From positions 1 to 64,000 of the forward strand of contig NZ_JAPDSH010000003.1 in NCBI RefSeq assembly GCF_029143285.1: a DNA stretch of 64,000 nt, in the 5' to 3' direction. Every line of letters starts with the position of its first letter. The first letter of the stretch is position 1. The notes beneath the pieces were generated by a model. It was given only the letters and a program-made list of their open reading frames with translations, did not search any database and had not been told where the DNA came from. Position numbers and translations under genes: made by a program. Below, in pieces: positions 45,320 through 55,937 of this stretch. This stretch comes from Vagococcus proximus. GTDB lineage: Bacteria; Bacillota; Bacilli; Lactobacillales; Vagococcaceae.

Positions 45320-46003
45320 TTATAGTCCCACCATTGTTGCAAAGATTGGGACAACTACTACTGTGATGACACCTACCACAACCACTGCAATACTTGCCAT
45401 TGCGGCTTCGACTTCACCCATTTCCATGCTGACTGATACACCCAACGCATGGCCACTCGTTCCTAAAGCTAATCCGCGAGCAATCGGATTTTTTATGTTA
45501 AGTTTCTCTACTAGGAATTTACCTAGCGCATAAACAATAACTGCATTAAAAATAACAGCAAATGATGTAATCGCGCTTATCCCGCCAATTGATTCTGATA
45601 GAGGTACCGCAATCGCTGTTGTTGAAGCTTCTGGTAATAATGAGGCCATAATCCCTTGTTCTACACCAAACACTGATGCTAGCAAGTAAACTACTAATAC
45701 TGAGCCAATTGAACCAATCGTAATAGCTGACAAAATTTCAAGCCAGTATTTTTTCAAAACATCACGTTGTTTATAAAGTGGAATTGCAAAAGCGATTGTT
45801 GCTGGTTCTAAGAAGAACCCAATCATCTTCCCACCACTACTGTAATCCTCATATGAAAAGTGACCTATTTTTAAGAATGCTACGCCTAAAACCATCGCTA
45901 CAAATAAAGGTGTGAATAAGAAGAATCCTTTACTTTTTTTGAATAACAATGAACCAATTCCAAACGCTGTTAATGATACCATAATTCCGAAATATGGAGT
46001 CAT
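45320..46003 (-). CDS. lrgB: LrgB-like membrane protein (antiholin partner / metabolite carrier)
   Basis: 227 residues with about 6-7 membrane segments; [25 protein letters not shown] and [20 protein letters not shown] are LrgB signatures. Works with LrgA in controlling murein hydrolase activity; recent work in the family points to pyruvate uptake. Starts one base after lrgA ends. Confidence 0.95.
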   Translation of the reverse strand: MTPYFGIMVSLTAFGIGSLLFKKSKGFFLFTPLFVAMVLGVAFLKIGHFSYEDYSSGGKMIGFFLEPATIAFAIPLYKQRDVLKKYWLEILSAITIGSIGSVLVVYLLASVFGVEQGIMASLLPEASTTAIAVPLSESIGGISAITSFAVIFNAVIVYALGKFLVEKLNIKNPIARGLALGTSGHALGVSVSMEMGEVEAAMASIAVVVVGVITVVVVPIFATMVGL

Positions 46004-46004
46004 G

Positions 46005-46442
46005 TTAATTCACCTCTTTCACTTCTTTAAAAATTGGTGTGGCACTTTGAACGACCTCTTTCAATTTACCACGTTCACCGTCACGTAATTTAAGTAAGAA
46101 ACTAGCACTCCAACCTGTTACCGCTAATAAAATAACCGTAGCTATCACAATAATTGAAACAATTTGGAAACCATATTCTTTCATTAAGCCTAATGAATTA
46201 ATAACAGATATTCCAGATGGAACAAATAAGAAACTAATCAAACTTGTTAAGCTATTTCCTAACCCTTCTACCTGTTCAAGTTTAACAATTTTCAAGCAGA
46301 GGCAAATAAATAATAATACCAAGCCCATCACTGATGTTGGCATCGGGAAAGGTAAGAATTGAACAATAAAATTAGAAACTAGCATAATAGCTGCAAAAAT
46401 AAAAGCTTGTTGTAAGAATGAGTACGTTTTTTGTTTAGACAT
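46005..46442 (-). CDS. lrgA: LrgA-like holin/antiholin protein
   Basis: 145 residues, four membrane helices, with [17 protein letters not shown] and [16 protein letters not shown] of the LrgA/CidA family. Operon lrgAB, placed downstream of lytSR, which is known to activate it. Confidence 0.95.
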   Translation of the reverse strand: MSKQKTYSFLQQAFIFAAIMLVSNFIVQFLPFPMPTSVMGLVLLFICLCLKIVKLEQVEGLGNSLTSLISFLFVPSGISVINSLGLMKEYGFQIVSIIVIATVILLAVTGWSASFLLKLRDGERGKLKEVVQSATPIFKEVKEVN

Positions 46443-46582
46443 TTTTCTCGCTCCTTATTAAGTAATTGTTGTTATTTGATGTCTTTACTATAACGAGAAA
46501 AAGCCATTTTGTGAGTGTTTTACGGACTAAACGACCAAATTCATAACCGAGTTACCTTTATCAAAAGCTGAAATGCCCTAAT

Positions 46583-46618
46583 AAAAAAGAAGTTGCTACA
46601 GAGGTAGCAACTTCTTTT
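46583..46618 (-). terminator. lytR terminator
   Basis: AAAAGAAGTTGCTAC/GTAGCAACTTCTTTT around CTCT with T5-6. It separates lytSR from lrgAB, which has its own promoter in 46443-46582. Confidence 0.9.
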
Positions 46619-47348
46619 ATAACCCAATTCGATTCTTCAATTCCTTAACATAAGAACGACTGACTGGCAGCTTCTGTCCATCTACTAAGGTCAGTTGATA
46701 CGTATGATTAAACCAAGGTTGAACTTCTTTAATCGCTGTAGCATTCACTAAGTAACTACGATGTGTTTTAAAAAATAAAGAAGGATCTAATTTTTTCTCT
46801 AACCAACTTAATGTTTCATTGACATGATAGTGTTGTTTGCTCGTCACAATACTCAAACCATCTGTATCTACGCTAGCAAATAAAATATCTTTGGAGTTTA
46901 ATACGACAATGCGATCATTTACTTGTAAAGCAAGGTTATTAGACGGTGTTACAGCATTTTCTTCCTCCACTTCACTCTCTGAATTTACCAGTAAGCCTTC
47001 TTTCACCTTATCAAGTGCTTGCTTGATTCGCTTTTCTTCAAAAGGTTTTAACACATAATCCACTGCATTCACTTCAAATGCTTTTAAAGCGTACTCATCA
47101 TAGGCTGTTGCAAAAATAACCTTAGGTGGCTGCTTCATCCCTACAAATTTTTCAGCTAAATCAAACCCACTTTCTCCTGTTAAGTGTATGTCTAAAAAAA
47201 CAATATCAGGTTTAGTATCGATAATACTTGCTAATGCCGTAACCACACTATCTGCTTCATTGATTTCATCTACACCACCTATTTTATTTAAAAGGTAAAT
47301 CAGCTCATCTCTTGCTAACGGTTCATCGTCTACAACTAAAATTTTCAT
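46617..47348 (-). CDS. lytR: LytTR response regulator LytR (LrgR)
   Basis: 243 residues: receiver domain with VDDEPLARDEL, Asp in VFLDIHLTGESG and KPF; LytTR DNA-binding domain with FFKTHRSYLVNATAIKEVQPW. Activates lrgAB. Overlaps lytS by four bases. Confidence 0.96.
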   Translation of the reverse strand: MKILVVDDEPLARDELIYLLNKIGGVDEINEADSVVTALASIIDTKPDIVFLDIHLTGESGFDLAEKFVGMKQPPKVIFATAYDEYALKAFEVNAVDYVLKPFEEKRIKQALDKVKEGLLVNSESEVEEENAVTPSNNLALQVNDRIVVLNSKDILFASVDTDGLSIVTSKQHYHVNETLSWLEKKLDPSLFFKTHRSYLVNATAIKEVQPWFNHTYQLTLVDGQKLPVSRSYVKELKNRIGL

Positions 47349-49114
47349 TTATCATTTGCCTCCTCTAAAACTAAGGGCATCGTTATTGTAATGGTTGCCC
47401 CACCTACTGTATTATTCTTAAACTCAAGTTTCCCTTGTTCTCCATACAAATTAACAAGTCGTCTATGAAGATTTTCCAAAGCGGTTCCTGTTCCTTTTTC
47501 AGAAACAACTACTTCCTTGCCGACCTTATCTAACTTGTCTGGTGCGATTCCGTATCCATTGTCCGCCACTTGTACTCTTAATAACTCATTGTGCTGTGCA
47601 ATACTCACAACTATCCGATTATCTTTGGCTCGCTGACCAAAAGCATGACGAATAGCATTTTCAACCAATATTTGAATAGCAAACGGTGGCACCAACACTT
47701 CTTTCAACTGTTCTTCTACGATCAGCTCAACATCATACTTATCTGGAAAACGTGCTTGCTCTAATGACAAGTACGCTGCCACATGTTCTAATTCTTTTTC
47801 TAATGGAATTTGAACTTGCCTAGCCCCTTGTAAATTAGATCTGAAATAGGTACTTAATTGGAGCAATAACTCTCTTGCTTTATCAACATCTCGTCTCATT
47901 AAGGCTGAAATGGTATTGATTGCATTGAAAAAGAAATGGGGATTGACTTGCGCTTGTAACGATTTTATTTCAGCATCTTTCAGTAAACTAGATTGCTGTT
48001 CGGCTTCCCCTAATTCTAATTGAGTAGAAAAAATATCTCCTAAACCACGAGCTAATTGCTCCTCTACATGAGTCAGACGACTGGCATCTGAAAAGTACAT
48101 TTTTAAAGTGCCGACCATTTTATCATGAGAAATTAACGGAATAACAATCGCTCCTCTAAGCGGACAGTGAGCATTATTACAGCCAATTTCCTCTTGAGAT
48201 CTAGCAATTTTCAGTTCTCCTGTCTTCAAAGCGGCTCTCGACAATTCCGTAATCACTTCTAATTCTGGAATATGATGGTCACTCCCAGCTCCCACGTGCG
48301 CTAATATCTGATGCGTATCTGTCATACTAATAGCATCTACTTTGGTATAACGTTTAATAATCTCTGCCACTTCTTTACATGATGTTTCGTTTAAACCACT
48401 TCTAAAATAAGGAAGTGTCTTCGCAGCTAGTTCTAAAACATCATGCGTTTGTACTGCTTTAGTTTGTTCCTCACGTTGTAAAGTAGAGGTGATAATAGAA
48501 ATAAAAATAAATGTTCCGACACTATTTAAAAGAAGCATTGGCATTGAAATGAATTTTACTAAATTCCAGCCAACTTCTAAGTTAGAACTCGTAAATAACC
48601 CTACAAAAACAAGCTGAATACTTTCCATCACCATCCCTACCGCTGCAGCTTGAAGAGGTGAAGGAAAACTAGCTTTTTTGATAAACTTTGAACCCACTAA
48701 GCCTGATAATACCCCAACTAATGTTGATGAAATAATATAAAAAGCACCACTTCCACTCCCTTGTAGAAAGCGGTGAAGACCGCCAATTAACCCTACACCA
48801 ATCCCAACTAATGGGCCCCCAGTCAAACCCGATACACCAATCGCAAGAGTTCGGGTATTAGCAAGTGATGCATTTTCAGACAATGCTGTTAAAAAACTAG
48901 TCGAAATCACTTCATTATCTGTGATTTCTATTCCCGTTAAGTTTGAAATAACAGCGAATACCCCAAAAACGGTAATGAGTAATATCTTGGAGCGCATCGC
49001 CCTTCGATTAAGTAATATCTTCTTAAAATAATTCACATTAACAAGCAAGAAGGCTAGTAAAATAATCAACCCTACGCGTTCCATCATCATAATAAATAAA
49101 TTAATTCGTGCCAT
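47345..49114 (-). CDS. lytS: Sensor histidine kinase LytS
   Basis: 589 residues. N-terminal 5TM-5TMR_LYT domain (about 10-215), GAF domain (about 235-365) and His_kinase domain with the phospho-His in QVNPHFFFNAINTISALM, then HATPase with VENAIRHAFGQ and DNGYGI. Senses membrane potential or metabolites and drives LytR. First gene of the lytSR operon. Confidence 0.96.
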   Translation of the reverse strand: MARINLFIMMMERVGLIILLAFLLVNVNYFKKILLNRRAMRSKILLITVFGVFAVISNLTGIEITDNEVISTSFLTALSENASLANTRTLAIGVSGLTGGPLVGIGVGLIGGLHRFLQGSGSGAFYIISSTLVGVLSGLVGSKFIKKASFPSPLQAAAVGMVMESIQLVFVGLFTSSNLEVGWNLVKFISMPMLLLNSVGTFIFISIITSTLQREEQTKAVQTHDVLELAAKTLPYFRSGLNETSCKEVAEIIKRYTKVDAISMTDTHQILAHVGAGSDHHIPELEVITELSRAALKTGELKIARSQEEIGCNNAHCPLRGAIVIPLISHDKMVGTLKMYFSDASRLTHVEEQLARGLGDIFSTQLELGEAEQQSSLLKDAEIKSLQAQVNPHFFFNAINTISALMRRDVDKARELLLQLSTYFRSNLQGARQVQIPLEKELEHVAAYLSLEQARFPDKYDVELIVEEQLKEVLVPPFAIQILVENAIRHAFGQRAKDNRIVVSIAQHNELLRVQVADNGYGIAPDKLDKVGKEVVVSEKGTGTALENLHRRLVNLYGEQGKLEFKNNTVGGATITITMPLVLEEANDK

Positions 49115-49236
49115 TTCATTTCCTCCAATTAGTAACCTAACTCCAAAATAACTACGTATCTATTATACTCTAAATCTGCTAATTACATGTGTTTCTCACA
49201 CTGAGATGCCCTGAAGAGCAGTTGAGTTACCTTAAA

Positions 49237-49268
49237 CAAAAAAAGCTAACTCATTGGAGTTAGCTTTT
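49237..49268 (-). terminator. Terminator of the M24 peptidase gene
   Basis: AAAGCTAACTC/GAGTTAGCTTT around CAAT, seven T. Confidence 0.92.
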
Positions 49269-49271
49269 GAT

Positions 49272-50348
49272 TTAACCAATAATTTTTATTTCTTTTGGAT
49301 AGTGATTCAAGACTTCGCAACCGTCTTCTGTTGCTACTACTAAATCTTCAATTCTGACACCAACTTCACCTTGAATATAAATGCCTGGTTCAATTGAGAA
49401 AATCATACCTGGTTCCACAACGTTATGGTTTGAACCTGATACATCTCCAGCTTCATGACATTCAATTCCGATAAAGTGACCTGTACGATGCGTAAAGTAT
49501 TCACCATATCCTTTTTCAGTAATGTAATCACGTGCCGCTGCATCGATTTCGCTAAATTTAACACCTGGTTTTACTTTAGCAATCGCGCGTTTATTCGCTT
49601 CTAAAACCGTTTCAAAGACCTCACGACTCTTATCAGACACTGATTTGTAGAAAACCGTACGTGTCATATCTGAACAATAACCATTTTTCACGCCACCGAT
49701 ATCTAAAATAATGCTATCGCCTTCTTTAACGACTGACTCATCCGTTTCATGATGAGGATCTGCTCCATTAGCACCATATGCTACGATAGGTTCAAATGAA
49801 AAGCCTGAGTTACCTAATTCTTTATAGATAGATGCTAATTTTTCGCTCATCTCTAATTCCGTTAATTTTTCCGGAACTAACTCTTGTAAACGACCAATTG
49901 CTGTATCATTGTCACGTGACACGTCACGCATTAATTCTATTTCTGCTTCACTCTTAATGGCACGCACGCTATCTGTAATTTCCGAACCGTTAACAAAATC
50001 TGTTGAATTCGTTTTTTCCATTAAGCTTAATAGGAAATGAGCTGGCCAATTTTTATCAATACCAATTGTTTTTGAGGCATCTAATTGTTCTAATAACACA
50101 GCAACAGCATCATCCGTATCATCAATCACAACTAATGTCACACCTAAATCTTCTGTAATTGGGAATAATTTATTGACAACTAAAGCATGATTCCCATCTT
50201 CTTTAATGACTAAAGCTAGCATACGCTCGCCTGAGTGAATCATTTTACCTGTTAAATAAAAAATAGTAGTGGCATCTGAAATAACTAATTGACTTACTTT
50301 TTTTTCAGACATTTTATCGAGTACTTTTGTTAAACGTTCTTGATTCAT
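49272..50348 (-). CDS. M24 family Xaa-Pro peptidase
   Basis: 358 residues. Creatinase-like N-terminal domain and a pita-bread catalytic domain with metal ligands Asp (DIGGVKNG), Asp (CSDMTRTV), His (GHFIGIECHEAG), Glu (SIEPGIY) and Glu (VRIEDLV). Cleaves Xaa-Pro (dipeptidase or aminopeptidase P; not resolved). Start chosen at MNQERLTK after AGGGAGGAACACATT; the frame extends upstream to 50441 without ribosome site. Confidence 0.93.
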   Translation of the reverse strand: MNQERLTKVLDKMSEKKVSQLVISDATTIFYLTGKMIHSGERMLALVIKEDGNHALVVNKLFPITEDLGVTLVVIDDTDDAVAVLLEQLDASKTIGIDKNWPAHFLLSLMEKTNSTDFVNGSEITDSVRAIKSEAEIELMRDVSRDNDTAIGRLQELVPEKLTELEMSEKLASIYKELGNSGFSFEPIVAYGANGADPHHETDESVVKEGDSIILDIGGVKNGYCSDMTRTVFYKSVSDKSREVFETVLEANKRAIAKVKPGVKFSEIDAAARDYITEKGYGEYFTHRTGHFIGIECHEAGDVSGSNHNVVEPGMIFSIEPGIYIQGEVGVRIEDLVVATEDGCEVLNHYPKEIKIIG

Positions 50349-50423
50349 AATGTGTTCCTCCCTATGATTAACTTCTTTTATTATACCACAACAACTTGTG
50401 AATATATGAACATTTTGCTCATA

Positions 50424-50455
50424 TAAAAAAAGCAAAGGCATAGAGGCCTTTGCTT
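50424..50455 (-). terminator. lplA terminator
   Basis: AAGCAAAGGC/GCCTTTGCTT around CTCTAT, six T. Confidence 0.9.
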
Positions 50456-50462
50456 ACACTAA

Positions 50463-51467
50463 TTAATATAAAAGTTGGACTAAATCATCCACTTGAATAC
50501 CCCCGAAATATTTTTGAATATCAATTTTCTCAACTGCTTCGCGAATACTTTCCTTATCGTACTTAGTTCCACGAAGTAGATCCTCTACATCTTTAATTTC
50601 CCCTAGCCCAAAGAAATCACCAAAGATTCTAATGTCGTTAATAATACCACCAGCAACGTTCATCTTAGCTTCCACCGAACCGATTACAAAACGCTCACGA
50701 CGGACTAAATCAAACTCTGGTGAACGGCCATAATTCCAATCCCAGTTGCGGTAATACTGGTCTGAAATCTCATTGATTCGTTTCCAGTCCTCTTCTGTTA
50801 AATCATAAATTTTAACATCATCCATATTGTCCACACCAAAGATTCTAAATAAGATAGCTTGACGGAAATCTGTTGTACTCATATCTTGGTACTCGTCTGC
50901 TAGGAAAGGTTTAATATTTGTTACACGCGAACGAATTGATTTAATCCCTTTCGATTCGATTTTATCTTTACGTACTTTAAGGGCATTAACCACTTCGTTA
51001 ACATCACTATCAAACATAATCGTCCCATGTGCAAACATGCGTCCATTTGTTGCGTACATCGCATTTCCAGAGAATTTTTTATCCCCAATCACTAGATCGT
51101 TACGACCCTTAAGCTCTGCACCTGTTACGCCCATATCATGAAGCGCATCAATAATCGGTTGCGTCACTTTAGCAAAATCACGGAATGACTCCCCATCATC
51201 TGGCATAATAAAACTGAAATTTAAATTCCCAAAATCATGATAAACTGCGCCACCGCCACTAAGACGACGAACAACGTGAATGCCTTTTTCTTCAACATAC
51301 TCTTTATTAATTTCTTCAATTGTATTTTGGTTACGGCCAATAATAATTGATGGCTCATTAATATAGAATAATAAAATAGGTTCGTCCACTGGTAATTCTT
51401 TCATTAGATATGTTTCAATTGCTAAATTAATACGTGGGTCATTATTTTCATTTTGTACGAATAACAT
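50463..51467 (-). CDS. lplA: Lipoate-protein ligase A
   Basis: 334 residues. Lipoyl-AMP site: RRLSGGGAVYHDFGNLNFSF, KFSGNAMYATNGRMFAHGTIMFD, and a C-terminal LplA accessory domain (YYRNWDWNYGRSPEF, ending GGIQVDDLVQLL). Activates free lipoate with ATP and attaches it to E2 and GcvH. Eleven bases after an MBL-fold gene, so likely co-transcribed. Confidence 0.95.
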   Translation of the reverse strand: MLFVQNENNDPRINLAIETYLMKELPVDEPILLFYINEPSIIIGRNQNTIEEINKEYVEEKGIHVVRRLSGGGAVYHDFGNLNFSFIMPDDGESFRDFAKVTQPIIDALHDMGVTGAELKGRNDLVIGDKKFSGNAMYATNGRMFAHGTIMFDSDVNEVVNALKVRKDKIESKGIKSIRSRVTNIKPFLADEYQDMSTTDFRQAILFRIFGVDNMDDVKIYDLTEEDWKRINEISDQYYRNWDWNYGRSPEFDLVRRERFVIGSVEAKMNVAGGIINDIRIFGDFFGLGEIKDVEDLLRGTKYDKESIREAVEKIDIQKYFGGIQVDDLVQLLY

Positions 51468-51478
51468 GGTATAGCCTC

Positions 51479-52219
51479 CTATAAAGTTAATGTTAGATTA
51501 TCACTTGCTAAAACGACCTCACATGCAGAACCTGCTGCTCGGACCGCTTCTTCTTTTAGTTGAGTTAAGTCTTTATCTTGTGGTAAATGGCTTAAGACTA
51601 ATTTAGAAACGCTGGCTTCTTTTGCTAATTGGCCTGCTTCTTTAGAGGTAAAATGGGCATGATGATTTTCATTGCCTTCGAACAAATACGTATCTGCAAT
51701 AACCAGGTCTGCTCCTGCCATAAAGTCTTTAAACGACTCCAAATAACCCGAATCAGCTGTATAAACTAGAACTTTTCCTGTTTGTCGCTCCTCAATGCGC
51801 ATAGCAAAACAGACAACTGGATGAATTGTTCTCAAAAAGCTGATATTGAATGGCCCGATTTCAACCGTATCCCCTTCTTTATATCCCATGCCTTCAGAAA
51901 TCCCTGGCATGGATAAAGTCTTAAAATGCTCGTTGTCTTCCATGTGGCCGTATATCGGTAAGACCGGCACATCACGACTTGTATCACGTAACTGACGGTA
52001 ATACTGAAGCACACCAAGGTCAGCAATATGATCATGATGATAATGTGAAATAATCACACTATCTAGTTCCAATGGGTCAATCTGTTTTTGAAGGTTATTC
52101 AATGTGCTACTCCCAGCATCAACAAGTAGATGATACCCTTCAGATTCTAATAGATACGAACTCGTTCCTTCGCCATTCCAAGGATACGCTCCCCAGTAGC
52201 CCAATACTGTTACCTTCAT
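51479..52219 (-). CDS. Metallo-beta-lactamase-fold hydrolase (RNase Z-like, YhfI type)
   Basis: 246 residues. HYHHDHIAD metal motif, TADSGY and SHLPQ. Reminiscent of YhfI in Bacillus, also adjacent to lplJ. Function unproven; could be a cyclic nucleotide or RNA phosphodiesterase. GGAG ribosome site. Confidence 0.88.
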   Translation of the reverse strand: MKVTVLGYWGAYPWNGEGTSSYLLESEGYHLLVDAGSSTLNNLQKQIDPLELDSVIISHYHHDHIADLGVLQYYRQLRDTSRDVPVLPIYGHMEDNEHFKTLSMPGISEGMGYKEGDTVEIGPFNISFLRTIHPVVCFAMRIEERQTGKVLVYTADSGYLESFKDFMAGADLVIADTYLFEGNENHHAHFTSKEAGQLAKEASVSKLVLSHLPQDKDLTQLKEEAVRAAGSACEVVLASDNLTLTL

Positions 52220-52279
52220 CCGACTCCCTCTTTCCTACATATTATAATTTAAAGTAAACTCACTTCTATTGATATAAAT

Positions 52280-52308
52280 AAGCTCATAAATCAATGATTT
52301 ATGAGCTT
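52280..52308 (-). terminator. Weak hairpin after the M42 gene
   Basis: AAGCTCATAAATCA/TGATTTATGAGCTT; only a short T-rich tail (TTATTTAT). Confidence 0.55.
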
Positions 52309-52347
52309 TGTTTGACGAATTACTATTATAAAAAACAATACTGTTTT

Positions 52348-53433
52348 TTATTTATAATCACATAATGATGAAACTGTTTTTTTGTCCAAGCGTTTCACAA
52401 CTTCTGTTACAAGTTTAACCGTATTTAAATAATCATCTTCATGAATCACTGATGTATGAGAATGTAAGTAACGCGTTGCAACAGTAATCGCTAGTGATGG
52501 CACGCCGTCATTAGAGACATGTTGACTTCCAGCATCTGTTCCGCCACCGGCAATCACTTCTAATTGGTATGGAATCCCTAACTCATCGGCTACATCAATC
52601 ACAAAGTCACGTAATTTTCTATGTGGGATCATTGAAGCATCGTAAATTAGGATTTGCGGCCCTTTACCCAACTCTGATAAAGACTCTTTAGGCGTCATGC
52701 CAGGGGTATCTCCTGCAGTCCCCGTATCTAATGCAAAGGCAATATCTGGTTTAGTAAGGTGCGTACTTGTTTTAGATCCTCGTAACCCAACTTCTTCCTG
52801 CGCATTACTGCCGGCAAATAAAATATTTGGATGTCCCTCTTCTACTAAGTTCTCTAAAACTTTAAGTGAGACAGCTGTTCCAATACGATTATCCCATGCT
52901 TTAGCCATCATAAACTTAGAATCATTTAGACGACGGAATTCTGTTGAAGGTGTGACCATATTACCTGGTTTAATTCCCCATTCTTTCACTTCATCAGCAC
53001 TTGTTGCCCCAATATCAATAAACATCTCTGCTACATCATACGGCTTATTACGAACCGCAGCTGATAAGACATGTGGCGGTTTACATCCAATAACACCATG
53101 AATGATTTTTCCACTATCTGTTTTAATTTGGACTTGTTGAGCAAGCATCACTTGTCCCCACCAACCACCTAGTGTTTGGAATTTTAAAAATCCTTTTTCA
53201 GTAATTTGCGTTACCATGAATCCTACTTCATCCATATGTCCCATAATTAGAACACGTGGGCCTTCTTTATCACCTGTATGTTTAGCAACAACGCCACCTA
53301 AGCCATCATATAACATTTTATCTGCTAAAGGTGTTGCGTATTTATTAAAAATTTGACGTACTTCTTCCTCATTACCTGGTACACCGCGAGCATCTGTTAA
53401 TTCTTTTAAGAACAATTCTTCTTTCTTTTCCAT
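52348..53433 (-). CDS. M42 family glutamyl/aminoacyl aminopeptidase
   Basis: 361 residues. Two-metal site: His in GHMDEVG, Asp in AWDNRIGT, Glu-Glu in QEEVGLRG, Asp in FALDTGT and His in YLHSHTSV. Cytoplasmic, forms large tetrahedral complexes; likely PepA-like. Monocistronic. Confidence 0.93.
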   Translation of the reverse strand: MEKKEELFLKELTDARGVPGNEEEVRQIFNKYATPLADKMLYDGLGGVVAKHTGDKEGPRVLIMGHMDEVGFMVTQITEKGFLKFQTLGGWWGQVMLAQQVQIKTDSGKIIHGVIGCKPPHVLSAAVRNKPYDVAEMFIDIGATSADEVKEWGIKPGNMVTPSTEFRRLNDSKFMMAKAWDNRIGTAVSLKVLENLVEEGHPNILFAGSNAQEEVGLRGSKTSTHLTKPDIAFALDTGTAGDTPGMTPKESLSELGKGPQILIYDASMIPHRKLRDFVIDVADELGIPYQLEVIAGGGTDAGSQHVSNDGVPSLAITVATRYLHSHTSVIHEDDYLNTVKLVTEVVKRLDKKTVSSLCDYK

Positions 53434-53598
53434 CTACGTCACCTCACTAAATTTATTAAGCGTCTTCATTATACCATTAGTAAAAATAAATATATAATAA
53501 TCCGTCAGTTTAATCTTATTTTTGGTCAAATCGCCCATTGATTTTAGCGCTTACATTCCCTATACTAAGCGTATTATAAAACCGAAAGGATGTCCCAC

Positions 53599-54372
53599 AT
53601 GACCTCATTAAAAATCGCAACCTATAATATCCGAACAGATACACCTGAAGATGGAGATTGGAGTTGGCAAGCACGCAAACCTCACGTCCAAGATTTAATT
53701 AAATACCACAATTGGGATGCTTTTGGCGTCCAAGAAGCTCTGCCACACCAATTAGATGATTTAAAAGAATTAACCGCCTATGAATTTGTCGGCGTTGCTC
53801 GAGATGACGGTGAAACAGAAGGCGAGTACAATGGGCTCTTCTTCAAAAAAGATCGTTTTTCATTAGTTGACTCTCATCATTTTTGGTTATCTGATACACC
53901 GGATGAACCTAGTATCCACCCTAGTGCAGGGTGTAAACGGATTTGTGTTTGCGTTAAGTTAAAAGAAAAAATTTGCAACAAAGAAATAAGCATTGCCGTT
54001 ACCCATTTGGATCATGTTTCAGAAGAAGCGCGTGTTTTAGGTGCTGAAATTATTACTAGTCGAGTAAAACAATATTTCAATCAACCTTTCATTTTAATGG
54101 GTGACTTCAATGCCGAACCTACTGAACAGGCCTATACATTGCTGTCATCGGAATTAACTGATGCTAAATATAAACAAAACACACTTGTCTATGGACCTAA
54201 AGGAACCTTTCAAGAATTCGACTACACTTGTCATTGGGATAATTTAGTTGAAATTGATTACTTATTTGTTTCTGATAGTATTACAGTTACTCGCTTAGGT
54301 ACATTGACTGATAGTACCGATTGCCGTTTCCCTTCTGATCATTTTCCAGTTGTAGCTGATATCATATTATAA
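53599..54372 (+). CDS. Endonuclease/exonuclease/phosphatase family protein
   Basis: 257 residues. KIATYNIR, FGVQEAL, LMGDFNAEP and SDHFPVVADI are the EEP signature. Secretory signal absent, so cytoplasmic. Substrate (DNA, sphingomyelin-like, or inositol phosphate) unknown. ATG at 53599 chosen, eight bases after AAAGGA; frame opens at 53590. Confidence 0.9.
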   Translation: MTSLKIATYNIRTDTPEDGDWSWQARKPHVQDLIKYHNWDAFGVQEALPHQLDDLKELTAYEFVGVARDDGETEGEYNGLFFKKDRFSLVDSHHFWLSDTPDEPSIHPSAGCKRICVCVKLKEKICNKEISIAVTHLDHVSEEARVLGAEIITSRVKQYFNQPFILMGDFNAEPTEQAYTLLSSELTDAKYKQNTLVYGPKGTFQEFDYTCHWDNLVEIDYLFVSDSITVTRLGTLTDSTDCRFPSDHFPVVADIIL

Positions 54373-54375
54373 AAA

Positions 54376-54409
54376 AAAAACTAACTATCTTTTCAGATAG
54401 TTAGTTTTT
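54376..54409. terminator. Bidirectional terminator EEP / dltD
   Basis: AAAAACTAACTATCT/AGATAGTTAGTTTTT around TTTC. Confidence 0.92.
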
Positions 54410-55675
54410 TTATAATGTATTAGGATCTAATTTCTGCCACTCTTTTGTGAAGAAATAAGGATCAATTTTATAAGATTGTTTTTTAGCTTTACGATTTTTC
54501 AAAAATGGTTCAACTGATTGATCCATTTCTAACCAACCGCGCCATCCGATATGGATTGTGTCTTCCATAAAGTAATCTTCTCCACGTTTCTCTGTAAGAT
54601 CAGCAATATTAGTAAAGCCTTGCGAACGTAATTGATAATTAATTTTCTTACTAAATTCATCTAACATCTCTGTAGATAATCCAGTATAATCTGACCAACG
54701 TTCGTTGACTGGTGGAATAACGAATAAAACATCCATTTTCAGTCTCTCTATTTCTGATAAAAATAATTGAAAATCTGAAAACTCTACAGATTTACGATAA
54801 TCAAAATCTACCTGAGCGCCCTCTAATGAAGCTTCTACAGGCATTATACGCTTTTTATAAAATGAATCCGTAATCTCATAAGAATTACTTTTCGTTTTAC
54901 TTTGACCTGTTTTATACGCTAACTCATCTAACGTATTAAAATCGTATGTATCTGGCAGTTTTTTCAATTGCTTATCAATTTTATTACGACGACTGATTAA
55001 ACCTAAGTGACCAAACAATTGGTCCTCACGATTCAAGACATTCAATCTCATGCGACACATTTTCTCTTGTGTAGTACTTAAAGGCTCGCCATTAGCAATT
55101 TGCTTAAGTAATGATTTTAAAGTTGTGTCAGAACGAACATTTTTAAATTTCAATAATCGTTTTGCTGTATAGGCCTCAGCTTCATCAAGGTCTTTAACAT
55201 TTAGTATCCACTGATACGTTTGAAGTGGTGAAAAATAAAGTGAAAACATTTCTTTACTTACCCCACCTTTAACAAACCACTGTGGTGAAATAACAAACAC
55301 TGCCTTTTTTCCATGTATCTCATTACTCATAGATTGTAACATTAAGAATTGTGACAATGATTGCGTTCCGGCAGATCCTAATAAGAACGGACGGTAGTTT
55401 CGATCATATTTTTCAGCCAGTACAGACGGATGAAACGCATTAAAACGACTAAACTCAGATGATCCAAAGAATGGAACATAATTATGCTCTTTCATCGCTT
55501 TATTCTTAATTTGATTCCCTTTGATTACATTGACACCCATTGATGTAGCTGCTTCCGACGTCACTTTCGGCGTTGTAGGATTTAATCTGAAGGGCGAAAG
55601 AAAAATCCCTGCCACAATGACAAATGCTAAACATAAGGGTCCTATCGCAGTAAATAATTTCTTTTTAAAACTCAT
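54410..55675 (-). CDS. dltD: DltD, D-alanyl-lipoteichoic acid biosynthesis
   Basis: 421 residues, normal length. N-terminal membrane helix, DltD signature FFGSSEFSRFNAFHPSV (catalytic Ser), FVISPQWF, VIPPVNERW and HIGWRGW. Moves D-Ala to lipoteichoic acid outside. Overlaps the dltC stop by one base. Confidence 0.97.
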   Translation of the reverse strand: MSFKKKLFTAIGPLCLAFVIVAGIFLSPFRLNPTTPKVTSEAATSMGVNVIKGNQIKNKAMKEHNYVPFFGSSEFSRFNAFHPSVLAEKYDRNYRPFLLGSAGTQSLSQFLMLQSMSNEIHGKKAVFVISPQWFVKGGVSKEMFSLYFSPLQTYQWILNVKDLDEAEAYTAKRLLKFKNVRSDTTLKSLLKQIANGEPLSTTQEKMCRMRLNVLNREDQLFGHLGLISRRNKIDKQLKKLPDTYDFNTLDELAYKTGQSKTKSNSYEITDSFYKKRIMPVEASLEGAQVDFDYRKSVEFSDFQLFLSEIERLKMDVLFVIPPVNERWSDYTGLSTEMLDEFSKKINYQLRSQGFTNIADLTEKRGEDYFMEDTIHIGWRGWLEMDQSVEPFLKNRKAKKQSYKIDPYFFTKEWQKLDPNTL

Positions 55676-55911
55676 TATTGATTAGCTACAACTTTATTAA
55701 TAATTTTTTGAGGTGTTGCCCACTCATCACGTTCAAAATCTGCTACAGGAATTGTTACCCCACATTGGCCTTCAATTTCTACTAATAATTGGACAGTTCC
55801 TAAAGAATCTAGTAACCCTTCCTCAAATAAATCTAATTCTAAATTATCTTTAACTTCTTCTGTTCCTGTTAATTCTTCTAAAATATCTAATACTGTTTCT
55901 TGTAATGACAT
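55675..55911 (-). CDS. dltC: D-alanyl carrier protein DltC
   Basis: 78 residues with Ser36 in DSLGTVQLL as phosphopantetheine site. Canonical DltC of the main operon. Confidence 0.97.
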   Translation of the reverse strand: MSLQETVLDILEELTGTEEVKDNLELDLFEEGLLDSLGTVQLLVEIEGQCGVTIPVADFERDEWATPQKIINKVVANQ

Positions 55912-55937
55912 GATATATACTCCCCTTTTAGTTGTTT